This document shows, in pieces, positions 1 through 5,023 of a stretch of DNA of 9,520 nt. The stretch spans positions 1 through 9,520 of the forward strand of contig DAOWFN010000175.1 in assembly GCA_030637945.1 (NCBI GenBank), given 5' to 3'. The translations under genes and the position numbers were made by a program. The notes under the pieces were generated by a model that saw only the letters and a program-made list of their open reading frames with translations, did no database searches and was not told where the DNA came from. The DNA comes from Gammaproteobacteria bacterium (lineage in GTDB: Bacteria; Pseudomonadota; Gammaproteobacteria; SZUA-229). Positions within the stretch are counted from its first letter, which is position 1. Every line of letters begins with the position of its first letter.

Positions 1-116
1 ATTAAATCCCAATGGTCATCGCTCAAATTTATTCCGTCCGCCTTAGCTGTTGTTGATGCTGTTTCGATATCCCAGTCATCAGGTGCGTTCGGGAAAGATT
101 CAGGTGTAATGTTCAT
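1..116 (-). CDS. DsrC/TusE-family sulfur relay protein, N-terminal part (runs off left edge)
   Basis: The first 38 codons are visible, starting with ATG at 116-114 behind a good AGGAG Shine-Dalgarno (complement of 123-127, 6-nt gap). Residues about 12-37 fit the family N-terminal pattern: a DDWD motif, then an Ala-rich helix, then GINLSDDHWDL, which matches the '(E/D)HW(D/E)(I/V)' signature that precedes the helical core of DsrC and TusE. Members of this family carry sulfur on a C-terminal cysteine, either to tRNA thiolation (TusE) or in dissimilatory sulfur metabolism (DsrC). The cysteine-bearing C-terminus is outside the window, so true DsrC, TusE and cysteine-less regulatory homologues cannot be told apart. 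The gene lies 53 nt downstream of the 186-aa membrane protein on the same strand and may be co-transcribed with it. Confidence 0.7.
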   Translation of the reverse strand, partial: MNITPESFPNAPDDWDIETASTTAKADGINLSDDHWDL

Positions 117-169
117 CAGTTGCTCCTATTGTGTATAGCCGTCATAAAAACGGAAGTATCAACAGTTGT

Positions 170-730
170 TTATGGAAAAGTTGTACTAGTAATGTCTTTA
201 AAACTTTGTTGTCCCATAACGATCCACCGAGGTGTTGCAGGACCCGTACCCGCCTCGACAAGCTGAGGGTGACCAAGTTCGACCTGTTTCATGATGTCTT
301 CCTGTGATGGATCAACATCGACAATAAAAATATGTTTTCCATTATTAATATCATCTTGAAACCGACGGAAGTCTTTATGTGGAGTCTGGATACCATAAAA
401 GCCACCGCTCCAGGTAATGAAACCAAACATAACTACGGATAAGAAATAAAAAGGCATCCAGGTAAATGTCTCAGGTAGTTTGGTGAAGTAGGCAATAGCC
501 ATCACGCCTGCTGCCGCCAATATGCCTAACACCGCACCAATAATTGTGCCGTGGACTACGTCCTGTTTAAAGACAGCCTCAATATTATGCAGATGTTTAT
601 GCGTATCTACCCCGGCATCATCTTTACTTAAGACGTGTATCTGTGGTTTGTTGACGCCCCTGCGCTCTAATTCGACTTCAATGCGATCAAGATCATCGAG
701 GTTGTCACTAATAAAATAATGTCTTTTCAT
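170..730 (-). CDS. Two-TM membrane protein with N-terminal alpha/beta domain (often misnamed 'magnesium transporter')
   Basis: The 186-aa protein has a soluble N-terminal part (residues 1-55) with a beta-alpha-beta pattern, MKRHYFISDN then a helix and IHVLSKDD, resembling the fold seen in YflT/DUF1269-like stress proteins. Two hydrophobic segments follow at about 60-82 (Gly/Ala-rich) and 90-112. A second soluble region at 113-186 contains a strand KHIFIVDVD. From memory, similar proteins in marine gammaproteobacteria are labelled 'magnesium transporter', but there is no CorA GMN motif and no MgtE architecture here, so I make no transport claim. The start at 730 is supported by GGAGA (complement of 737-741) 6 nt upstream. 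The inner membrane is the expected location. The DsrC/TusE-like gene follows after 53 nt. Function is unknown. Confidence 0.8.
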   Translation of the reverse strand: MKRHYFISDNLDDLDRIEVELERRGVNKPQIHVLSKDDAGVDTHKHLHNIEAVFKQDVVHGTIIGAVLGILAAAGVMAIAYFTKLPETFTWMPFYFLSVVMFGFITWSGGFYGIQTPHKDFRRFQDDINNGKHIFIVDVDPSQEDIMKQVELGHPQLVEAGTGPATPRWIVMGQQSFKDITSTTFP

Positions 731-736
731 CTGCGC

Positions 737-741
737 TCTCC
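737..741 (-). promoter_or_regulatory. Ribosome binding site for the 186-aa membrane protein
   Basis: GGAGA on the minus strand sits 6 nt before the ATG at 730 and fixes that start. The 124 nt upstream of it (742-865) contain no gene. They include a TATAAT-like stretch at 813-818 readable on either strand (TATAAT on plus, TATTAT at 814-819 on minus), but I find no convincing -35 partner at normal spacing. Confidence 0.55.
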
Positions 742-865
742 ACTTACTCGGTTAAAGGGTTCGTTAAATTTAGGTCGTTGCCTGACGATTAAGTTCCTGC
801 TCGTATCAGTTGTATAATAATCAGCATTTCGTTTTATCGTTGTGCCAAAAGACATAACCGTCGAA

Positions 866-1360
866 CTATTCGGCTTCGACCAAAGGTGAAATGCCTGCAT
901 TTACTAGACGAGTAGATTCTTTATGCATGACGTTCACGTAACGATCGAAGTAACTTTGCTTATTTAATGAGCCCCACGGTATGCAGCAATGCTCCATCGC
1001 ATGGTTAAAGTCATAGCTAAACTCTGCTTCATCCCAGTCGGTGGCGGTATGATCGACTGGTTTATGGAAACGATCAACATATAGCGCGGCAGATGCCAAA
1101 GCCAAGCGGTGTAAAACCTCTTCAAACTCGCTTTTATCTACACATACAGACCATTCATGTTCTTTTGTAGAAAGGTTTATCGCATCACGTACAGAAACGG
1201 TAAGGCCTGTAAGCTTGTGTACTCTATCGGTAATCTGACTATCATCACGAGGCTGTACACTATCGTTGCAATAGACGTGTACAGGTACGCCATGCTTAAT
1301 TTCAACGTCGAGTGCGGGGGTGACTCTTTTCCAGCCACTCATGGAAGCTTTTGGTTGCAT
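866..1360 (-). CDS. Hypothetical cytoplasmic protein, 164 aa (start corrected)
   Basis: I do not recognise this family. An open frame extends upstream to a TTG at 1435, but the ATG at 1360 has a near-perfect GGAGG Shine-Dalgarno (complement of 1369-1373) with an 8-nt gap. Starting there gives MQPKASMSGWKRVTPALDVE and drops an implausible 25-residue extension. The protein has no signal peptide or long hydrophobic segment. It is rich in His, Asp and Glu, with four cysteines, two of them adjacent (MEHCCIPWG). The N-terminal third looks like beta strands (DVEIKHGVPVHVYC), and the C-terminal half like helices with several aromatic and acidic positions. It stands alone: the next minus-strand gene upstream ends 335 nt away, and the gene downstream starts 135 nt away. 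Real gene status is likely from length, start signal and composition; function is open. Confidence 0.65.
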   Translation of the reverse strand: MQPKASMSGWKRVTPALDVEIKHGVPVHVYCNDSVQPRDDSQITDRVHKLTGLTVSVRDAINLSTKEHEWSVCVDKSEFEEVLHRLALASAALYVDRFHKPVDHTATDWDEAEFSYDFNHAMEHCCIPWGSLNKQSYFDRYVNVMHKESTRLVNAGISPLVEAE

Positions 1361-1367
1361 AACTAAA

Positions 1368-1374
1368 TCCTCCC
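1368..1374 (-). promoter_or_regulatory. Strong ribosome binding site deciding the start at 1360
   Basis: GGGAGGA on the minus strand, with its GGAGG core 8 nt before ATG 1360. It lies inside the longer open frame, so it argues for the internal ATG over the upstream TTG. Confidence 0.75.
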
Positions 1375-1412
1375 ATCGCATATAAGGCAGAGAATAGATA
1401 AATAACATTAGG

Positions 1413-1435
1413 GCGCTGATGCGCTTAAAAGTCAA
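1413..1435 (-). promoter_or_regulatory. Possible promoter element of the 164-aa gene with a GCGC-N4-GCGC inverted repeat
   Basis: TTGACT (complement of 1430-1435) matches 5 of 6 bases of the sigma-70 -35 box. The only -10-like sequence is TAATGT (complement of 1405-1410) at a long 19-nt spacing, so the promoter is weak by sequence. Between them lies GCGC-ATCA-GCGC (1413-1424), a small inverted repeat in a position where a regulator could bind. The TTG of the -35 box is also the TTG that a naive reading would take as the start codon of the gene. Confidence 0.3.
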
Positions 1436-1695
1436 GTGAGAGAGCGAGGTTAAAAAAAGTCTTAATGATGCGCGAAGCAGGAGAGCGCTAATAAGGTATT
1501 GAAAATACTAGATAAACACGAGAAGTCAGGGCTGTTTATACCGGCACAATCTATATAAGATATTTTTATACGTCGCCTGGTAAAGTAAAAATAAAGAAGT
1601 TTTTCTAAACAGAGAAAGCGGGTTTGATGTGTCTTTAGTAAAAGCCTGTCAAGCAGGACAAAGCGATTAGTAGAAATGTTTCAGGCCAAATATCA

Positions 1696-2166
1696 TCAGC
1701 GCCGGTTATTTAGTATTGGCAGATTACGGGGTGAGACGTTATCAGTATAGGGGCGTGACATATGTGGTGATGGCCGGTAGTAATTAGGCCTGTTATTAAC
1801 AGGTCGTGTGTAGACAGACGGATTATTGCGCCGGTTATAGTGCCTGGTATTGTTATTGCGAGGATGATTGTTGGTAACATTGTTACTGCGGCGGCGGAGA
1901 TTATCCTGTTTGTCGTTGGCAGGCCTGTTGCTGTTAAAGTGACGATATTTCGGGTGGTGGTACTTCGGGTAATAGCTGGCAGGCGGATAGTTTCCATAGT
2001 AATAATTCCGGTGCTGCCATCTGTTTTGATTATGCCTGGAATCAAAATAGTTCATCCAGCCAGGTGGGCCGCCCGCAGGGCAGAATGGAATTTCCGGGTA
2101 GGCAAAACTATTGGTTGATAGCGAAAGGCTGATGAGAAGTAGTAACTGCTTAATAAGGGATTTCAT
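1696..2166 (-). CDS. Secreted low-complexity Asn/Arg/Pro/Tyr-rich protein (sulfur-globule-protein-like?)
   Basis: The 156-aa product begins with a clear Sec signal peptide (MKSLIKQ, a Leu-rich core, predicted cleavage SFA/YPE after residue 22). By my count the 134-residue mature chain has 26 Asn, 19 Arg, 19 Pro and 15 Tyr, with almost no acidic residues, so it is strongly basic and probably disordered. It opens with FCPAGGPPGWMNYF, containing the only Cys, followed by YYY, NYPP and SYYPKYHHPKY stretches, then Asn/Arg-rich runs. Small exported proteins dominated by Tyr, Pro, Asn and Gly form the envelope of sulfur globules in sulfur-oxidising gammaproteobacteria, and the opening resembles those as I remember them. 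This is a resemblance in composition and layout, not an established homology. A cell-wall or matrix protein is the alternative. The ATG at 2166 has AGG 6 nt upstream. The gene is divergent from the exported-protein/TlpA pair. Confidence 0.7.
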   Translation of the reverse strand: MKSLIKQLLLLISLSLSTNSFAYPEIPFCPAGGPPGWMNYFDSRHNQNRWQHRNYYYGNYPPASYYPKYHHPKYRHFNSNRPANDKQDNLRRRSNNVTNNHPRNNNTRHYNRRNNPSVYTRPVNNRPNYYRPSPHMSRPYTDNVSPRNLPILNNRR

Positions 2167-2195
2167 ATTGCCTGACCATTAATGATGATATTTCG

Positions 2196-2201
2196 ATTAT
2201 A
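2196..2201 (-). promoter_or_regulatory. Perfect -10 box (TATAAT) for the secreted low-complexity protein
   Basis: TATAAT is read on the minus strand 29 nt before the ATG at 2166, giving an inferred leader of about 20-25 nt. No good -35 box occurs at 16-18 nt; TTGTAC (complement of 2224-2229) lies 22 nt away, too far for standard spacing. An activator-dependent promoter is possible. Confidence 0.45.
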
Positions 2202-2248
2202 TAAAAATTATGTGGCGAAGTGGGTACAAATTATTATGAGATCTTGGC

Positions 2249-2277
2249 TTGTACATAATGTTTGTTCCCCCTACTAT
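2249..2277 (+). promoter_or_regulatory. Candidate promoter of the exported-protein/TlpA operon
   Basis: TTGTAC (2249-2254) and TACTAT (2272-2277) are separated by exactly 17 nt, matching 3 of 6 and 4 of 6 consensus positions. A start near 2284 would leave a leader of about 36 nt before ATG 2320. It would exclude the in-frame ATG at 2182, which agrees with the signal-peptide argument for the later start. The -35 element also forms an inverted pair with GTACAA at 2224-2229. Confidence 0.4.
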
Positions 2278-2319
2278 AAACAAATAAACCAGTCTTTTAT
2301 AAGGGCACCACACGTCAAT

Positions 2320-2907
2320 ATGATGTTGTACAAAATAATACTATTAACCGCTTTGCTTGCAATGACTTCAGCAGCGCATACTGCTGAAGTTTCGATACAT
2401 AAAAATGAAGTAAGTGGGTTGTTGACGTGGACAGTCGATGATATCGGTTTTAAGGTTGAATTTATTCAGTTGTTGCCAGACTTTATCCGGGCGATCTATG
2501 CGAAACATAATTTCCCGGCAGAAGAAGTCGAGCGAGCGGCATCTTACTGTGTATTCGGAACTATTTTAAAAAATACATCTGATAAGCACATGAGTTACCG
2601 TGTGGACACATGGCGTTATAGACCAAAGGCCGAGCAAGGATTGCCTGTGAAGGAGCTACCGGTTAAAACAAAAACGCAATGGTTGGAAGAGTGGCGAAAA
2701 GCCGGCATCCTGTTCTCCTGGACATTATTGCCAGATACAGGAGAGTTCGCCGTTGGTGACTGGCAACAGGGATTTACTACGATTAAGTTACCGAGAGAGA
2801 GTAAGTTCGATTTAATATATAAATGGCAGCTCGATGGGGTGGCGTATAGTGGCATTTTAGAAGATATGCAATGTGCGCCTGAGACGCTGCCTGACGTGAA
2901 TAGTTAG
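2320..2907 (+). CDS. Exported protein of unknown function, 195 aa, two mature cysteines
   Basis: The frame is open from 2182, but the first 46 residues have no family-like or signal character. From ATG 2320 (or the adjacent ATG 2323) the product starts MMLYKIILLTALLAMTSAAHTAEV, a standard Sec signal peptide with likely cleavage after HTA (residue 22). The mature part is about 173 residues, with alternating strands, many Trp and Tyr, and two cysteines (C77 in SYCVFGTI and C185 near the end) that could form a disulfide. I recognise no catalytic motif. The initiation region has only a weak Shine-Dalgarno (AGGG, 14 nt upstream). It is followed after 37 nt by a TlpA-like thioredoxin on the same strand, so it probably works in the periplasm alongside that protein and may be a client or partner; that is inference. 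Confidence 0.7.
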   Translation: MMLYKIILLTALLAMTSAAHTAEVSIHKNEVSGLLTWTVDDIGFKVEFIQLLPDFIRAIYAKHNFPAEEVERAASYCVFGTILKNTSDKHMSYRVDTWRYRPKAEQGLPVKELPVKTKTQWLEEWRKAGILFSWTLLPDTGEFAVGDWQQGFTTIKLPRESKFDLIYKWQLDGVAYSGILEDMQCAPETLPDVNS

Positions 2908-2944
2908 AACCGGGATGATTAGGGGTCAATAAGAAATATTTAGC

Positions 2945-3481
2945 ATGATGAATTTAAGTAAGTTTTTAACATTAACACTGTTTTTTATCTCATTATCAGC
3001 ACTGGCTGACTGGCAGCAGCCCGAGTTAAGCCACAATTTAACGCCGGTTAAAAATATAATACCCGCGAGTGATTTTGAATTACAAAACATGGATGAAGAA
3101 AAGAAAAAGCTGTCGGATTATCGCGGTCAGGTAGTGTTGCTTAATTTCTGGGCGACCTGGTGCCCGCCATGCATCCGTGAGATGCCTTCGATGGAAAGGT
3201 TACATCAGGAAATAAATGCGGAGGGATTTAAAGTGATAGCGGTAAACCAAATGGAAGAAATTGATGATGTTTTCGCGTTTACGGGGCAGTTGGAAATAGA
3301 TCCTACCTTTGAAATCTTGTTTGATAAGACGAGCCAGGTCTCACAGGATTATGCCGTGCGCGGGTTACCGACAACCTATCTTATTGATAAGCAGGGTAAC
3401 ATTCGATATCGTGCAGTAGGCGGGCGTGTATTTAATCATCCTGAGGTGATAAAGATAATTAAAAATCTGATCGAAGAGTAA
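2945..3481 (+). CDS. TlpA-like periplasmic thiol:disulfide oxidoreductase
   Basis: The 178-aa protein has an N-terminal signal peptide (SALA/DWQQ, cleavage after residue 21). A thioredoxin fold of the AhpC-TSA/Redoxin-TlpA type follows: FELQNMDEEKKKLSDYRGQVVLLNFWATWCPPC with the redox motif W72-C73-P74-P75-C76, and the cis-proline loop GLPTTYLID around P142. WCPPC is the usual active site of TlpA/ResA-type reductants, which keep exported cysteines reduced, for example in cytochrome maturation or copper delivery to oxidases. The closing repeat-like G-G-R-V and C-terminal helix are normal and the length is typical for an unfused TlpA. ATG 2945 is directly followed by a second ATG; the Shine-Dalgarno is poor (AAGAAA). 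It is the second gene of the pair with the exported protein. Subcellular placement is clear; the exact substrate is not. Confidence 0.9.
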   Translation: MMNLSKFLTLTLFFISLSALADWQQPELSHNLTPVKNIIPASDFELQNMDEEKKKLSDYRGQVVLLNFWATWCPPCIREMPSMERLHQEINAEGFKVIAVNQMEEIDDVFAFTGQLEIDPTFEILFDKTSQVSQDYAVRGLPTTYLIDKQGNIRYRAVGGRVFNHPEVIKIIKNLIEE

Positions 3482-3507
3482 TGGTTGCTAGAGCAGATAT
3501 CGGTAAA

Positions 3508-3849
3508 TTAACTGGTAAGTGATACGATGGTTTCAGCCGTTTTTCTGTCCACACAAAATAAAACTTCGCAGTACTCATTATTTTCATCTACGGGTGTCGG
3601 ATCGTCGGCGCAGTTACAGCCAGCAATAATGCCCGTGTAAAACAAACCGGCTTTAACAAATAGTTTTTTATCATCAATTTTCATATCTAGTAAAGTTGCA
3701 GATAAGTTATCGCTATTTGCATAGCTGCTATGCAGCAGCCCTTGCTGAAGAGGCAGTGTATCTGCATCTAATGCACAGATCTCCTGTATAAAAACATCTC
3801 TGAATGTATCGGTATCCCAGGCAAGTAAAGACAGGTTTAGTTTCAGCAT
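3508..3849 (-). CDS. Conserved hypothetical protein with CxCADDPTP motif, 113 aa
   Basis: From memory this resembles a small uncharacterised family in gammaproteobacteria: an N-terminal hydrophobic strand (MLKLNLSLLAW), a helix with DADTLPLQQGLLHSSY, a strand pair FVKAGLFYTGIIAGC, and the conserved C78-N-C80-A-D-D-P-T-P block. A further pair of cysteines follows at C94 and C99 (EYCEVLFC). Four cysteines plus nearby acids would suit metal binding, but none of this has been tested to my knowledge. There is no signal peptide, so it is likely cytoplasmic. It is 39 nt downstream of the GNAT gene on the same strand, and its 3' end faces that of the TlpA-like gene 26 nt away. The start ATG at 3849 has no clear Shine-Dalgarno, so translation may be coupled to the upstream gene's transcript. 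Function unknown. Confidence 0.75.
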   Translation of the reverse strand: MLKLNLSLLAWDTDTFRDVFIQEICALDADTLPLQQGLLHSSYANSDNLSATLLDMKIDDKKLFVKAGLFYTGIIAGCNCADDPTPVDENNEYCEVLFCVDRKTAETIVSLTS

Positions 3850-3888
3850 AATTTAAAATATGTTTATTGGTACTGTTTGCGACAACGC

Positions 3889-4389
3889 TTATATATTGTT
3901 TAAAGAGATTTCCATTACTGTAACCGTATAACCATGATACATCTCTTCACTAATAATGTGCCAGCCAAGTTTTTGATAAAATAACTTTTTGTCTGGCGTA
4001 AGAAGATAAAGTTTGTTTATATTATTTGATCGTGCCATTTCCATACTATGCAGGACAAGTTTTGTGCCGATGCCTCTGTTCCTGTTTGGCGGGGCGACAT
4101 AGACGCTTGCTAACCAGGGAGACAATTGCGGTTTTGTTTCCATGTCATTTTTAACGATAGCCGCTGAGCCTAGTAACTCTCTATCGTTTGCTATAAATGT
4201 GCTTGGTATAAAGTCATCGTTTAAGTAAGATCGCATCCTGGTAATTCGTTGCGCAATGTTTTCTTCCGGGTTGAGATAAGACCATTCTGCATGGTGCCAT
4301 CTTGCAAGTAATTCGAGATGTTCCGGATGAGATTTTAAGTTAATTATTTTCAACGATTGATTTTTCGCAGTTTGTTTGATGTGTATCAA
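3889..4389 (-). CDS. GNAT-family N-acetyltransferase with a TTG start
   Basis: The 166-aa protein has the GNAT core. A helix at 21-37 (HPEHLELLARWHHAEW) is followed by strands at 62-80, motif A ASVYVAPPNRNRGIGTKL with the acetyl-CoA pyrophosphate loop R103-N-R-G106-I-G108, and the closing motif LFYQKLGW (136-143). Such enzymes transfer an acetyl group from acetyl-CoA to an amine; the substrate is not predictable here. The frame has no ATG before residue 52, which would cut into the fold. The start is therefore a TTG: 4389, or the TTG at 4353 (residue 13) just before the first strand. Neither has a clear Shine-Dalgarno, so expression may be low. It is the first gene of a pair with the CxC protein and is divergent from the 43-aa membrane microprotein. 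Confidence 0.85.
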   Translation of the reverse strand: MIHIKQTAKNQSLKIINLKSHPEHLELLARWHHAEWSYLNPEENIAQRITRMRSYLNDDFIPSTFIANDRELLGSAAIVKNDMETKPQLSPWLASVYVAPPNRNRGIGTKLVLHSMEMARSNNINKLYLLTPDKKLFYQKLGWHIISEEMYHGYTVTVMEISLNNI

Positions 4390-4431
4390 TACTGAATTTC
4401 TGGTATTAAATATACAGCGAAGGATAGACGA

Positions 4432-4435
4432 GAGG
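4432..4435 (+). promoter_or_regulatory. Ribosome binding site of the 43-aa membrane protein
   Basis: GAGG, inside AGAGGTGGG, lies 8 nt before ATG 4444. This good signal is part of the reason for calling such a short gene. Confidence 0.6.
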
Positions 4436-4443
4436 TGGGTGTG

Positions 4444-4575
4444 ATGGAAGTATTCGGTGCGTTGTTTAATGATTTAACGGGTTGGTTAACCGTTGGCATA
4501 GTTATGTTTATGATCGCTATGATGATTTATTTATTTAGTATGTTTGTCAGTAAAGCGACTAAAGGTGAGAAGTAG
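4444..4575 (+). CDS. DUF3149-like single-pass membrane microprotein, 43 aa
   Basis: A 43-codon frame runs MEVFGALFNDLTGWLTVGIV and continues with a Met/Ile-rich membrane helix (about 14-34), ending in a basic tail SKATKGEK and TAG. The pattern of a short amphipathic start with LFxDxTGWL(T/S), one TM helix rich in Met and Phe, and a Lys-rich tail matches the DUF3149 family of proteobacterial microproteins as I know it. The positive C-terminal tail predicts N-out, C-in by the positive-inside rule. A GAGG Shine-Dalgarno 8 nt upstream supports the ATG; a GTG directly precedes it. It is divergent from the GNAT gene and its stop codon is only 3 nt from the stop of the convergent YvlD-like gene. Role unknown. 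Confidence 0.75.
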   Translation: MEVFGALFNDLTGWLTVGIVMFMIAMMIYLFSMFVSKATKGEK

Positions 4576-4578
4576 CGC

Positions 4579-4974
4579 TTAGTAAGGTTGTGAGCGATAT
4601 TCATAGCTCGTCCAGTTTATATCAGCGCCTGTTAATAGCGGTACTGATATAAAAGCGATTAATCCAATAATCGCCATAATAGTTGCACCAAGGAACGCAC
4701 TCCCAAACCCCTTTACTTCAAAGCCTGGAACAAGTGCAGCAGCAAGCATTATCATCAATGCGTTTATCACGAGCGCAAATAAGCCAAATGTTAAAACAGA
4801 CAGTGGTGCGGTTAGAAACCATAGTGCGGGCCTAAGAAATGCATTTATTAATCCGAGTACGGTTGCTGCAACAATAAAAGCAAGAAGACTTTTGGACCTG
4901 ATGCCAGGAACCATTAATGTCGCAACGCCCAGACCGATAGCGGTGGCAGACCAGGCTATAAATAAAGCCATCAT
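4579..4974 (-). CDS. Four-TM membrane protein of the YvlD / 'phage holin family 4' type
   Basis: The 131-aa protein is almost entirely hydrophobic, with about four TM segments (roughly 4-22, 29-48, 54-81 and 92-114). It contains the family motif LINAFLRPAL (42-51). It also shows an internal two-fold repeat: VPGIRSKSLLAF...GLINA in the first half and VPGFEVKGFGSAF...IIGLI in the second, as expected for PF04020. The family name comes from a mycobacteriophage holin, but chromosomal members are common and nothing else here is phage-like, so a housekeeping or envelope-stress membrane role is more likely. ATG 4974 (a second ATG follows) has GGGA 6 nt upstream. It is the last gene of the run ppx, lipoprotein, this gene, with a 49-nt gap. 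Its stop lies 3 nt from the convergent microprotein. Confidence 0.8.
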   Translation of the reverse strand: MMALFIAWSATAIGLGVATLMVPGIRSKSLLAFIVAATVLGLINAFLRPALWFLTAPLSVLTFGLFALVINALMIMLAAALVPGFEVKGFGSAFLGATIMAIIGLIAFISVPLLTGADINWTSYEYRSQPY

Positions 4975-5023
4975 GATTATTCCCTATAATGGTTGCTGTG
5001 AATGTGTCAAATCAGCAGGCATG

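Larger units (their letters stand above)
1361..1695. other. 335-bp gene-free stretch
   Basis: No ORF with a credible start and no RNA gene is visible on either strand. The left end holds the leader of the 164-aa gene (RBS, possible promoter). The middle, about 1530-1600, is A/T-rich. Near 1645-1657 there is a 4-bp CCTG/CAGG stem downstream of the secreted-protein gene, too short to call a terminator. Confidence 0.5.

Noticed and set aside
170..730. Magnesium transporter
   Set aside because: No CorA GMN motif and no MgtE CBS or TM architecture; the label looks like propagated misannotation.
1361..1435. Upstream TTG start giving a 189-aa protein
   Set aside because: ATG 1360 has a GGAGG Shine-Dalgarno at 8 nt, and the TTG is part of a -35-like TTGACT.
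1645..1657. Terminator of the secreted-protein gene (CCTG-N5-CAGG)
   Set aside because: The stem is only 4 bp and the following minus-strand sequence has just four T residues in a row.
1710..2045. Thr/Ile-rich 111-aa minus-strand frame
   Set aside because: It is a shifted reading of the Asn/Arg-rich secreted-protein gene; low-complexity codon runs keep the other frame open.
1840..2118. Val/Ile-rich 92-aa plus-strand frame
   Set aside because: It is antisense to the secreted protein, with composition explained by the complement of AAT/AAC/CGC codons and no RBS.
2182..2319. N-terminal extension of the exported protein from ATG 2182
   Set aside because: It would bury a normal signal peptide 46 residues into the protein, overlaps the divergent promoter region and has no supporting RBS.
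4579..4974. Prophage remnant suggested by the 'phage holin' family name
   Set aside because: PF04020 proteins are widespread chromosomal genes and there is no endolysin, integrase or structural phage gene nearby.
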